Assembly: GCA_964594365.1 (NCBI GenBank)
Contig: CAZQMB010000005.1
Location: 1 to 64,000 of the forward strand
DNA length: 64,000 nucleotides
Reading direction: 5' to 3'
Source: CAIUSP01 sp964594365
GTDB taxonomy: Bacteria > Actinomycetota > Thermoleophilia > Solirubrobacterales > 70-9
Below the pieces are notes generated by a model, which searched no databases, was not told the DNA's origin, and saw nothing but the letters and a program-made list of their open reading frames with translations. Below, piece by piece: positions 8,282 to 16,923 of the stretch. A program made the position numbers and the translations under genes. Position 1 is the first letter of the stretch, and each line of letters opens with the position of its first letter.

Positions 8282-9547
8282 ATGGCAAATACGACTCAAA
8301 CCCAGACACCGCCCGTAGACGTATTCGAAAAGGTACGGGGACACGAGCGAGCCGAACAGCTCGAAGCCGCGAAGCAGCACGACCTGCTCCCCTACTTCAG
8401 GCTGCTCGAGTCGGAGGCAGGGCCGATCGTGGAGATGGAGGGTCGCGAGACCATCATGCTCGGCTCCAACAACTATCTCGGGCTGACCGCGGACCCCAGG
8501 GTCAAGCAGGCTGCGCGTGACGCGCTCGAGCAGTACGGAACCGGCGTCACCGGTTCGAGGCTGCTGAACGGAACCACTCCCCAGCATCTCGACCTCGAAC
8601 GCGAACTGGCCGAGTGGATGCACACGGAGGACGCGATCGTCTTCAGCACCGGCTACCAGTCCAACCTCGGAGCGATCAGCGCGATCCTCGAGCCCGGCGA
8701 CACGGTGATCTGCGATTCGGCGAACCACGCGTCGATCCTCGATGGCTGCAAGCTCTCGGGCGCGAAGCTCAGGCCCTTCCGACACAACCGGATGGACAAG
8801 CTCGAGCGGATGCTCGAGCGGGCGGTCGAGGACGGGGGCGGGGTTCTGGTGGTGGTCGACGGTGTCTTCTCGATGGAGGGCGACGTCTGTGACCTACCTG
8901 GAATAGTCGAGTTGTGCAGCCGGTTCGGTGTCCGCCTGATGGTCGACGAGGCGCACGGGGTTGGAGTCCTCGGCCCCCGCGGAGCAGGGGCCTGCGAGAT
9001 GTTCGGGATGGAAGACAGCGTCGATCTCCGGATGGGGACCTTCTCCAAGAGCCTCGCCTCCTGCGGCGGATTCATCGCCGGATCCGCCGAGGTGATCGAG
9101 TACATGCGGATCTCCTCCCGCTCCTTCATCTTCAGCGCCTCGGCCGTCCCGGCCGCCACCGGAGCGGCTCTGGCAGCACTGCGGATAATCAGGGACGAAG
9201 GCCCGGCGTTGTTCGAGAAGCTGCTCTCGAACGCCGCGTACCTGCGCAACGGATTCCGCAACCTCGGGCTGCAGGTGGTCGAGCCCGGCACCCTCCCCGA
9301 CGGCCGCGAGGCCACCACACCGGTCGTACCGGTGGTGGTGGGAGAGGACTGGCAGGCGGTACTCCTGTGGAAGGCCCTGTTCGATGCTGGCGTCTACACC
9401 AACGTGGCGATCCACCCGGCGGTTCCTCCTGGCGGAGCGCTGCTGCGTACCAGCCTGATGGCAACCCACGAAACCGAGCATCTCGACCGCGCTCTCGAGA
9501 CGGTCGAGCGGGTCATCGCCGACTTCCCCGACCTACCCAGGGTCTGA
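8282..9547 (+). CDS. Alpha-oxoamine synthase, serine palmitoyltransferase-like
   Basis: 421-residue PLP enzyme that condenses an amino acid with an acyl-CoA. It has NNYLGL at 63-68, GTGVTGSRLLNGT at 86-98, NHAS at 148-151, DEAHG at 222-226, and the PLP lysine in TFSKSLAS (K256). The GSRxLNGT form is characteristic of serine palmitoyltransferases. BioF and KBL differ at this site, and the window's clear BioF (54668-55894) reads ASRLISGN there. It is divergent from a GNAT acyltransferase that could N-acylate its product. The ATG at 8282 has no good Shine-Dalgarno. The acyl donor and amino acid are not provable from sequence. Confidence 0.85.
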   Translation: MANTTQTQTPPVDVFEKVRGHERAEQLEAAKQHDLLPYFRLLESEAGPIVEMEGRETIMLGSNNYLGLTADPRVKQAARDALEQYGTGVTGSRLLNGTTPQHLDLERELAEWMHTEDAIVFSTGYQSNLGAISAILEPGDTVICDSANHASILDGCKLSGAKLRPFRHNRMDKLERMLERAVEDGGGVLVVVDGVFSMEGDVCDLPGIVELCSRFGVRLMVDEAHGVGVLGPRGAGACEMFGMEDSVDLRMGTFSKSLASCGGFIAGSAEVIEYMRISSRSFIFSASAVPAATGAALAALRIIRDEGPALFEKLLSNAAYLRNGFRNLGLQVVEPGTLPDGREATTPVVPVVVGEDWQAVLLWKALFDAGVYTNVAIHPAVPPGGALLRTSLMATHETEHLDRALETVERVIADFPDLPRV

Positions 9548-9765
9548 GAATCCGAAAAAGTTGCTCTTAGCGGGCGACTCGTTTCGACCGCCTCCAACTC
9601 GGGCCGCTGACGCGATATGTTTCCGCAGCCGCGCGCCTTTTCGGAGAGGAGGCAAGCGGGAAGGGCCAGAGCCCGACCCCGAACCGACGCGACCCGGCCA
9701 AGGTCGAATAGGGAAGCGCGAGCCACATTTGAAGCCGACCCCGAGATCCCCGACAGGAGGAAGAG

Positions 9766-10164
9766 ATGACGACCGCTGCGACCGCAACCAAGGCCAAGAC
9801 AAGCAAGACGGGCAAGACGAAGACGAGAAAGGCCAAGGGGAACGGGAGCAGAGGTAGCAACAACTCCGACTCGCAGCACATGAGGGCACTGGCCAAGGCA
9901 AACGAAGTTCGACTTGCGAGAGCGTCGCTGAAGCGTCAGATCGCAGCCGGCGAGTTGACCGTCGCAGAGGTTCTCAACGACTACCCGGCCGAGGCGGAGG
10001 GAATGACCGTCTCGGAGTTGCTGGCGAGCCAGCGGCGTTGGGGCAGGACACGTTCACGGAAGCTGCTCTCTCGCCTCGACCTGACCGAGAACAAGCGCAT
10101 CGGCACCCTGACCGAACGTCAGCTCTCGCTCCTCACCGCAGCCCTGAACGCGCCCAGCGCCTGA
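9766..10164 (+). CDS. mihF: mIHF-like integration host factor with basic tail
   Basis: 132-residue nucleoid protein. Residues about 40-130 match the actinobacterial integration host factor (mIHF): helical LAKANEVRLARASLKRQI, then TVSELLASQRRWGRTRSRK and LTENKRIGTLTERQ. This helix-two-turn-helix DNA-binding fold is found in mycobacterial and Streptomyces IHF. Before it comes a 38-residue tail rich in Lys, Thr, Ala, Gly and Ser, resembling histone-H1-like tails. The start has a strong AGGAGGAAGAG ribosome site. The 218-base leader region (9548-9765) contains TATGTT near 9618 but no certain promoter. Expected role: chromosome compaction. Confidence 0.9.
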   Translation: MTTAATATKAKTSKTGKTKTRKAKGNGSRGSNNSDSQHMRALAKANEVRLARASLKRQIAAGELTVAEVLNDYPAEAEGMTVSELLASQRRWGRTRSRKLLSRLDLTENKRIGTLTERQLSLLTAALNAPSA

Positions 10165-10174
10165 GAGTCGCCGG

Positions 10175-10585
10175 CTAGAGCCTGAAGCGCGCGCCGCCAG
10201 ACCGGCGCGCGAAGAGGCCGGAGAAGTACCAGGCTCCGAGCCCGAACACGACCGCCGCGAGGACTACTCGCACAGCGGGAGAGATGACCGGGGCCAGCAG
10301 GGTCCAACCGAGGGCCAGGGTGATCACCCCTCCCATGCCGGCGAGGATAAGAGTGTGCGATCGATAGCCGGCCAGATGCTCACGCAAGGCGAGCTCGAGT
10401 CCTGCCACCGAGGAGAGCACCAAGCCAGCGCCGATCATGATCGGACCGCGGGGTGGCGCGACGAAGAACCCCGCCAGCAGGAGGATCAAGCCGACGAATA
10501 CGACCACCTCGGTCAAAGGGAACGTCCCCCACGGAGCGGGTGGTCGGTCCTCGCTGCGCGAGCGCGGCACTCTACTCGGGGACAT
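10175..10585 (-). CDS. Four-helix membrane protein, unknown function
   Basis: 136-residue protein with four hydrophobic segments, at about 24-43, 48-66, 78-97 and 104-125, after a short polar N-terminus and ending in an Arg-rich tail. I do not recognise a family. It is the last gene of the leftward run that begins with the two MlaE permeases, 53 bases after the thioredoxin-like gene. It ends convergently with the mIHF gene. A link to envelope lipid transport is positional only. Confidence 0.7.
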   Translation of the reverse strand: MSPSRVPRSRSEDRPPAPWGTFPLTEVVVFVGLILLLAGFFVAPPRGPIMIGAGLVLSSVAGLELALREHLAGYRSHTLILAGMGGVITLALGWTLLAPVISPAVRVVLAAVVFGLGAWYFSGLFARRSGGARFRL

Positions 10586-10638
10586 TTGACTCGGCTCCGA
10601 ACACGAACTTCATCGTAATGCGCACAGGTAACGGCACC

Positions 10639-11376
10639 TCACCGAGTTACACGACCAGTCTGCGAGCCGACCGAGGCCCGGATCAGCTCCTCGACTCGCG
10701 AAGCCAGGCTGGAAGGGGTCTGGTTGCCGAGTGCGACCTCGTAGAGGCGACCACCCGGTTCGACGAAGAGGAGCGTCGGACACCCACCGACCCTCAAGAG
10801 GTTGGACAGCGCGCCATCGGGGTCCAATCCGACAGGATGCGTCCAGCTCCGATCGCGGATCAACTCCCGGACCGTGGCGCGGTCATCGCGGACATCGATG
10901 GCCAGGAAGTTCGCACGACCGGAGAAGCGACGGTAGGCGGTCTCGAAGACGTCCTGCTGGGCCTCACAATCGCCACCACGGGTAAACCAGAAGGAGACCA
11001 CGGCCGGTCGCCGGAAGACATCGCACGACTTGATCGCACCCTCGACCGATACCTCACAGGCCGGGGTACGACGAGCGTCGGCGGGACAGGGGCGCTGGCT
11101 CGAGGCGCAGTCGGTCTGGTCGACGTTCGCGTCACCGGTCAGGTCTCCACGAGCGTCCGCAACCGCGAAGTCGGGCAACACGACCCCTGCGTCGTCTCCA
11201 CTGCCGAGCACTCCGCCGTCGTTTCCGGAGACCGAATTGACCACCGCGACCACGATCACCGCGCAGAAGACGACCCCCACGAATACCGACCAGACCGCAG
11301 GTGGCTTGATGGCTGAACGCTGGGAATCGCCCTGGTCGTCGGACTCATCCGTCTTGAGATCTCCGGACTTGCTCAT
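10639..11376 (-). CDS. Membrane-anchored thioredoxin-fold protein lacking CxxC
   Basis: 245-residue protein with a polar N-terminus, one membrane helix at about 28-49, and an extracytoplasmic TlpA/thioredoxin-like domain from about 120. The strand VVSFWFTRGGDCEAQ at 126-140 aligns with the redox loop, but the first Cys of CxxC is Gly and only C137 remains. The cis-Pro loop GGCPTL (199-200) is kept. Extra cysteines occur at 90, 97, 107 and 118 before the domain. The ATG at 11376 overlaps the stop of the MMPL gene, so the two are translationally coupled. It could be a peroxiredoxin-like or structural variant. Disulfide reductase activity of the usual kind is unlikely. Confidence 0.8.
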   Translation of the reverse strand: MSKSGDLKTDESDDQGDSQRSAIKPPAVWSVFVGVVFCAVIVVAVVNSVSGNDGGVLGSGDDAGVVLPDFAVADARGDLTGDANVDQTDCASSQRPCPADARRTPACEVSVEGAIKSCDVFRRPAVVSFWFTRGGDCEAQQDVFETAYRRFSGRANFLAIDVRDDRATVRELIRDRSWTHPVGLDPDGALSNLLRVGGCPTLLFVEPGGRLYEVALGNQTPSSLASRVEELIRASVGSQTGRVTR

Positions 11377-14048
11377 ACGTGGCTCCCGTCGGACCGAGGG
11401 AAAGGGGTTGCTCTCTCGCCTCTCGAGGACCGCTCCGTCAGCGGATCGAACAGGGTGAGCGAGGCCGGTATGACCAAGAGCACCGCAGCCAGAGCCACCA
11501 ACAGATCGACCACCGTGACCAGGCCGAAGCCGCTCAGGATCGGCGCCACCGAGGGAAGCCCGAGTGCGCCGAGAGGGCCGGCTACGGCGAGGACCGCGAA
11601 ACCCGCGATCACCGTTGCGCCGGAAGCGAGCGTCGCGAAACCGGCCCTCGAATAGGTGCTCCTCAGGGCCTCCCCCACCGTCAGTCCGGCGCTCCGCTCC
11701 TCCCAGAACCGTGAGGCGAGGATGATGCTGAACTCGGTCGAGACCGCGATCACCAACGCCCCCAGAGTGGCCGACATCGGATTGAGGGCGTAGCCGGTCG
11801 AGGCGACCGCTAGCGAAGACCATCCTGTTGCGAATACCACCGGCACCAGCACGGCGAGGGTGCGACGGAGCGATCTCCAGAGCAGGAGGAGGATCAGGGC
11901 CACCGCTCCGATGCCAGCGGCGGGCAACCACCACCTGCTCCGCTCGAGACTCGCGTTTGCATCGGCGATCAGCACCTGCAGACCAGCGACCTCCACCGTG
12001 ACGCCGGCGGGAGGGCTCGGGCCACCAGGGGGATCGACCTGTTCCCTGATGTCTTCGATCAACGCCTGTTGCTCGTCGAGGGGTCGCACCTTGACTCCGA
12101 AGGAGATCACGGCCTGGTTCCCGACCTCTCCGGTCTCGGGATCACGCGTGACCACGGCTTCCGAGAGGTAGGGCGGGATCGACTCGATCAGGGCCTCGGA
12201 ACCAGCCCGGTCGAGGGTGCCGCCTGCGGCAGCGAACAGATCGGTCAGTGACGGTGCCGGGCAGAGCGCAGCACGGTCACAACTCGCAGAGGGTCCCGAG
12301 AACCCGTGCCGTGCGAGTACCCGCTTCTGGAAGTCGGCCATCCAAGCAATCGTCGCGGGATTCGCCAGATCGTCGCTGGTGACCAAGACGTCGATCTCGC
12401 CCGAGATCCCCGTGGTCCTCTCGACCTCACGTAGCTCCTCCAGCTCCGGTGAGTTCGACGGAGCAAGGTCTCGGACATCGGCATCCACCGGCGTCTGCGT
12501 GCTGGCGATCAACCCGCAGAGCGCCAGGGCGCCTGCCACGAGCAGCACACGCCCGGGCCGAAGCAGGGAGGTCGCGATGGCGATCTGGGCGGGCTTCCGC
12601 AGACGGTTCGATACCCAACGTCTCAGCGGAGTGGTTGCGGGACCTCCTCCTGCCACCGGAGCAGATCCTCTGTCCCTGGACAGCACGGCAAGGCCGCTCC
12701 ACAGGGCGATTCCGAGCGCAATCGCTATACCCGCCACCAGCAAGAACCCGAACGAGCGAACGAGCGGACTGGCTGAGAGCCCGAAGGACGCGAAGCCGGT
12801 CATGGTCGCCAGACAGGCCAGAGCGAGAACTGGTCCGCCGACCCCGGCCGCCTCGACCACGGCTGACGGAGAGTCGAGTCCCTTCTCGCGTGCCTCGCTG
12901 AATCGCGCCTGCACCTGGATCGCGTAGTCGACCGACAGCCCGACCAGGACCGGCAACATGGCGATCGCGGAGATGGTCAGCGAACCACCGAACAGGGCGA
13001 GCAGGCCGAAGAGGATCCCGGTAGCCGAAAGAGCCACACCCAACGGAAGGAGTCGGAACGGTGGCGGCATGACGAAGGCGAGAGCTATCGCCATCACCAG
13101 TACCGACACACCGAGCAGGAGGAGCATCTGGGAGCGGATCGACGAGGTGAGCGCACCGATCAGGACCGGTGCACCGCTGAAGACGTAATCGCCGGTCGAG
13201 AGCGCGAAGCGCGGGTTGGCAAGCGCTTCGCGGTAGAGCGCGACCATCCGATCCCGCTCGGCATCGGTCAGGTCGGGGCGCGGTCGAATCGTGATCTGGG
13301 CGACATCGGAACGAGGGAAGAGCTGAGCGAACTGTGACTTCGTATTGCCTTGGGAATCGAAGACGACCCTGCCGATGAAAGACGGATCGTCCAGTCGGGG
13401 GACTCCTGTGATCCCGTAGCTCAGAGCGAGACGCAATACCGCCTGGTTGAACTGCTTCAGCACCGCATCCGATGCCTCCTGCGCTGCGGAGTCGGCCTCG
13501 GTGCTCGACAGGCCTTCCGAGAGCGCCCGCTGGCGGGCACTCTCTGCAGCGCGCCCGGCCTCTGTCCGCGCAGTTGCCACCTGCCTCCGCAGCACACTGG
13601 AGATCTGATCGACCGACTGGTAGAGGAAGCTCGCAGGGCCGTAGATCGCGCGGGCAGGGGCCAGTTCCTCGATCCTCTCGCAAACCTCCGGCAGCGGTCT
13701 GCCGGGTTGGCGCGGCAGATCCGAACCCAGTCTCGTGCCGCCGGCCAGACAGGTCTCGAGCTCGAACAGAGCCCGAAGATCCTCTCCGGTGAGCAGCTTG
13801 GAGAGATCCTCCCTCGCCAGGATCAGTGCCGCATCATCACCGAATGCCTTCCTGAACGACTCGGTCGAACGGTAGGAAGCTGAACCGCTGTCGAGGAGCG
13901 TGTCCGTACCTGCATCAGCCCGAAGGCCGAGACCGAACCACCCGCCGACCAGTGCCAGTGAGACGACTGCGGAGATCGCGATCCACGGTCGCCTTGTCGC
14001 CGAAGCGGCAACCCGCTCGAAGAACGTTTTCACCCTTTCCCTGTCCAA
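11373..14048 (-). CDS. MMPL/RND-family lipid transporter
   Basis: 891-residue RND-superfamily exporter with two repeats. Each has a large extracytoplasmic loop and a block of about six membrane helices, with TM1 near 20-43, a first block at about 310-470 and a second at about 725-880. The family includes mycobacterial MmpL and hopanoid exporter HpnN, which move lipids across the envelope using the proton gradient. The start is TTG at 14048, preceded by a strong GGAGGGGAGG. It follows the MlaF-type ATPase by 43 bases and precedes the thioredoxin-like gene with ATGA overlap. The substrate is presumably a lipid, by family and context. Confidence 0.88.
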   Translation of the reverse strand: MDRERVKTFFERVAASATRRPWIAISAVVSLALVGGWFGLGLRADAGTDTLLDSGSASYRSTESFRKAFGDDAALILAREDLSKLLTGEDLRALFELETCLAGGTRLGSDLPRQPGRPLPEVCERIEELAPARAIYGPASFLYQSVDQISSVLRRQVATARTEAGRAAESARQRALSEGLSSTEADSAAQEASDAVLKQFNQAVLRLALSYGITGVPRLDDPSFIGRVVFDSQGNTKSQFAQLFPRSDVAQITIRPRPDLTDAERDRMVALYREALANPRFALSTGDYVFSGAPVLIGALTSSIRSQMLLLLGVSVLVMAIALAFVMPPPFRLLPLGVALSATGILFGLLALFGGSLTISAIAMLPVLVGLSVDYAIQVQARFSEAREKGLDSPSAVVEAAGVGGPVLALACLATMTGFASFGLSASPLVRSFGFLLVAGIAIALGIALWSGLAVLSRDRGSAPVAGGGPATTPLRRWVSNRLRKPAQIAIATSLLRPGRVLLVAGALALCGLIASTQTPVDADVRDLAPSNSPELEELREVERTTGISGEIDVLVTSDDLANPATIAWMADFQKRVLARHGFSGPSASCDRAALCPAPSLTDLFAAAGGTLDRAGSEALIESIPPYLSEAVVTRDPETGEVGNQAVISFGVKVRPLDEQQALIEDIREQVDPPGGPSPPAGVTVEVAGLQVLIADANASLERSRWWLPAAGIGAVALILLLLWRSLRRTLAVLVPVVFATGWSSLAVASTGYALNPMSATLGALVIAVSTEFSIILASRFWEERSAGLTVGEALRSTYSRAGFATLASGATVIAGFAVLAVAGPLGALGLPSVAPILSGFGLVTVVDLLVALAAVLLVIPASLTLFDPLTERSSRGERATPFPRSDGSHV

Positions 14049-14091
14049 ACCGACCTCCCCTCCGCAGACACCGCGGGACCGCCGGCTCGGG

Positions 14092-15177
14092 TCAATCCAT
14101 CGAGAGCGGTCCGCGAACGTCGGCGTTCAGGAACTGAGAGACGAACTTGTTCTTGGAGCCGAACAGGTCGTCGGCCAACCCCGACTCGACGATCCTGCCC
14201 TTCCAGAGGACCGCCAGGAAGTCGGCGACACGCCTCGCGGTGCTGAGGTCGTGGCTGATCACCAGGTAGCAACCGCCGTTCTCCGCATGGACCTCACGGA
14301 TCAATTCGCAGAGGAGCGCCGTCCTGACCGGGTCGAGACCGGAATCAGGCTCGTCGAACATGACGATCGCAGGATCGAGCACGAGGGCGCGGGCGAATCC
14401 GGCACGTTTCCTCATCCCCCCCGAGAGCTCGTTCGGCATCTTGTAGTGGGCCTCGGCCAGGCCGACCTCGCGGAGCCTCCGGGTGACGATCTCGTCGATC
14501 TCGTCCTCGCTCTTGTCCGTGTGCTGCCGTAGCGGGAAGCAGACGTTGTCGAAGACGTTCATCGAGCCGAAGAGCGCTCCGTCCTGGAACAGGAGACCGA
14601 ACTTCTTGCGCGTCTCGAACAACTCGTCGTCCGACATGTTCGGAATCGACTCGCCGTGCACCAGCACGTCGCCCGAGTCCGGATAGAGGAGTCCGACGAT
14701 GTGCTTGATCAGCACGCTCTTGCCGGTTCCCGACGGTCCGAGGACCATCGAGATCATGTCATCGGGAAGGCCGAGGTTGCAGCCGTTCAGGATCCTCGTG
14801 CGACCGAACTGCTTCACGAGGTCGATCACCTCGATCGCGTCGGTTCCTCCGTGATCGCGCTTCTTGCCGGTATGCCACTTGTACGGATTGGGATCGTCGG
14901 CCTCGACTCCCGGGATCACGTAGTCGCGATTCGCGAAATCCTCCTCGCTCCAGCCCTGAGCAGCCAGAGGATCGGTCTTCCGCTTCGGAGTTGCGCTGGT
15001 CTTGGTCGATGGCCTGGTCCGGGGCTTCGTGCCCGCACCCGATTTGCGCTTGGCGGGAGCCCTGCGCGTGGTCGACGAGGCCGATCTCGCGCGAGACTTC
15101 GAACTGCGCTTCGCCGTTCCCGTCGTGCGCGAACCCGACTTCCTGGTCTTGCTTGCAGTTGTCTTCTTCTCTGCCAT
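14092..15177 (-). CDS. MlaF/Mkl-type ABC ATPase with basic N-terminal tail
   Basis: 361-residue ATPase of the MlaF (Mce/Ttg2A) family that drives lipid transport with MlaE permeases. Walker A GPSGTGKS is at 147-154, signature ELSGGM at about 232-237, and Walker B VMFDEPDSGLD follows. MlaF proteins are usually about 260 residues. Here an extra N-terminal region of roughly 70 residues is dominated by Lys, Arg, Ser, Thr and Ala, then a 40-residue linker precedes the domain. The ATG at 15177 has GAGGAGAGAG in front. It lies 17 bases after the second permease gene. What the tail does, such as binding phospholipid or nucleic acid, is unknown. Confidence 0.9.
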   Translation of the reverse strand: MAEKKTTASKTRKSGSRTTGTAKRSSKSRARSASSTTRRAPAKRKSGAGTKPRTRPSTKTSATPKRKTDPLAAQGWSEEDFANRDYVIPGVEADDPNPYKWHTGKKRDHGGTDAIEVIDLVKQFGRTRILNGCNLGLPDDMISMVLGPSGTGKSVLIKHIVGLLYPDSGDVLVHGESIPNMSDDELFETRKKFGLLFQDGALFGSMNVFDNVCFPLRQHTDKSEDEIDEIVTRRLREVGLAEAHYKMPNELSGGMRKRAGFARALVLDPAIVMFDEPDSGLDPVRTALLCELIREVHAENGGCYLVISHDLSTARRVADFLAVLWKGRIVESGLADDLFGSKNKFVSQFLNADVRGPLSMD

Positions 15178-15194
15178 CTCTCTCCTCGCAGCCC

Positions 15195-15998
15195 TCAGCC
15201 GCCTATCGGCGCTCTCGGGTTCGCTCCCCAGATTGCAAGTGTTCCCATCATCCCAATCAGGTGCACTAAGACGATGTTAAGGACCATCGACTTCGCGGTG
15301 GCCGTTCCGACGCCCACCGGACCGCCGGATGCCGTGTAGCCGTAGTAGCAGCCCACCAGCACGATCGCGATCGCCATGGTCATCCCCTTGATCAGGCTGA
15401 ACATCAGGTCGCCCGGGTTCTGGAACATCCAGAAGATCAGGAAGTAGCCGCCGGACGAGACATCCCCGATCTGCTCCACCACCGCGAGCCAACTGGCGAA
15501 GAAGGCGATTCCGACGGCCGCCAGATACATGAAGGGGAACACGATCAACGCCGCGAGAAGGCGGGTCGCGGCGAGGAAGGTGATCGGAGGCACTCCCATC
15601 ACCTCGAGAGCGTCGATCTCGTCGGAGATCCTCATCGCGCCCAACTCGGCGACGATTCCGGTTCCCACCTTGGCCGACAGCATGTAGCCGAACGCGTAAG
15701 GCACGACCTCGCGAAGATCGCACCAGGCCGCGAACACGCCGGCGTATGCAGGCGCGCCCACCGAGCGGTTGAAGTAGGCCCCCTCGATTCCGCACTGGAG
15801 CCCGAGGATGAAGACGAGCCCCCAGATCACGATCGTCGAACCGAGGATCAGGATCCCCGCTTGCCGGAGCGCTTCGCTGAAGAACTGGAAGACACGCCCC
15901 GAGAAGACGAGACCGATCACCCGGCCGCAGAAACCGAAGATCTCTCCGATCGAGTTCAGCCAGCCCCGCGGGACCTCGAGCCAGGGAGAGCCGTTCAC
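15195..15998 (-). CDS. MlaE/YrbE-family permease (second of pair)
   Basis: 267-residue MlaE-type permease with four to five membrane helices. The family's central motif is visible as GTGIVAELGAMRISDEIDAL at about 112-131, followed by LEVMGVPPITFL. The GTG start at 15998 overlaps the stop of the first permease (GTGA). With its neighbour it should form the heterodimeric membrane core that works with the ATPase encoded downstream. Actinobacterial YrbE pairs normally sit upstream of MCE-protein genes; none is found here. Confidence 0.92.
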   Translation of the reverse strand: MNGSPWLEVPRGWLNSIGEIFGFCGRVIGLVFSGRVFQFFSEALRQAGILILGSTIVIWGLVFILGLQCGIEGAYFNRSVGAPAYAGVFAAWCDLREVVPYAFGYMLSAKVGTGIVAELGAMRISDEIDALEVMGVPPITFLAATRLLAALIVFPFMYLAAVGIAFFASWLAVVEQIGDVSSGGYFLIFWMFQNPGDLMFSLIKGMTMAIAIVLVGCYYGYTASGGPVGVGTATAKSMVLNIVLVHLIGMMGTLAIWGANPRAPIGG

Positions 15999-16801
15999 TT
16001 GATCACCTGGAGATCGGGGTTGGTTGCGAGCAGTGTCTGGGTGAAGACGTAGTTGAAGGCGAAGACGCCCAGGAAGGCGATTACCACCGCCTCGTTGACG
16101 GCGCGGCCCACGCCCTCGGCACCGCCGGAAGCGGTCATCCCCTTGTACGAACAGACGATCGCGATGATCGCCCCGAAGAGCGTGGTCTTCAGCACCGAGC
16201 CCCAGAGGTCCGTGATCGATGCGTTGTTGAACAGCGTCGCGAAGAATCCACCGAGCGGCTCGTTGTAGAGCAGCTCGGCTCCGAGTCCTCCGACCACTCC
16301 GAAGATCAAGGCGTAGATGTCCATCAGACCGGTGATCAGCATCAGCGCGAGGAATCGGGGGACCACGAGGTTCTTGATCGGGTCGACCCCGAGGACCTGG
16401 AGGGCGTCGAGTTCCTCACGGATCTTGCGGGCGCCGAGGTCTGCGGTGATCGCGGTGCCTGCCACTCCTGCGACGACGACCGCGGTGACGAAGGGAGCGA
16501 ACTCACGAACCGAGGCCAGGATGAAGAACCCGCCGAGACGGTCGAGGGCGCCGAACAGGGAGAGGAAGTTCGCAGCCTGGAGACCCGGCGCTCCGAACCC
16601 GAAGGCGAGGGTCGAGATCATCATCGGGAACCAGCAGAGCTGCAGAGCGAACATGAACTGCCCGACGAACTCCCCGCCGTAGGGGTACGGGGGTCGGACC
16701 GCGGACATCATGGTCCTGCCGGTCAGGATCATCACGTCGCCGACCTGCTCGAAAAGCGACTTGGCGGGCAGGAACGCCTTGTCTACTGCTGTCTTGAGCA
16801 T
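15995..16801 (-). CDS. MlaE/YrbE-family permease (first of pair)
   Basis: 268-residue MlaE-type permease with the conserved segment GTAITADLGARKIREELDAL at about 119-138, followed by LQVLGVDPIKNLV. The ATG at 16801 is chosen because AGAGGAGAGA stands just before it. The frame is open to 16864 without such a site. It is the first gene of a leftward operon (two permeases, ATPase, MMPL, thioredoxin-like protein, membrane protein). The likely job is moving lipids between the membrane and an outer envelope layer. Confidence 0.92.
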   Translation of the reverse strand: MLKTAVDKAFLPAKSLFEQVGDVMILTGRTMMSAVRPPYPYGGEFVGQFMFALQLCWFPMMISTLAFGFGAPGLQAANFLSLFGALDRLGGFFILASVREFAPFVTAVVVAGVAGTAITADLGARKIREELDALQVLGVDPIKNLVVPRFLALMLITGLMDIYALIFGVVGGLGAELLYNEPLGGFFATLFNNASITDLWGSVLKTTLFGAIIAIVCSYKGMTASGGAEGVGRAVNEAVVIAFLGVFAFNYVFTQTLLATNPDLQVIK

Positions 16802-16910
16802 TCTCTCCTCTCTTGCCGGTACACCGGTCGGTGCACTCGACTCGAGCACAGAAGGATATTCCATCCCGTCGCCATGACGTGCGGTGCGTGGAGGTCTCGA
16901 GCGTGCGTGG

Positions 16911-16916
16911 TATGTT
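16911..16916 (+). promoter_or_regulatory. -10-like element, lipoprotein gene
   Basis: TATGTT lies 7 bases before the GTG at 16924, with no Shine-Dalgarno between. This supports the GTG as a leaderless start rather than the ATG at 16912, which lies inside the hexamer. Confidence 0.5.
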
Positions 16917-16923
16917 CAGCCGC

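Noticed and set aside
8282..9547. Annotation as a second BioF or as KBL
   Set aside because: The GTGVTGSRLLNGT segment fits serine palmitoyltransferases better. A clear BioF is already in the biotin operon, and no threonine dehydrogenase partner for KBL is adjacent.
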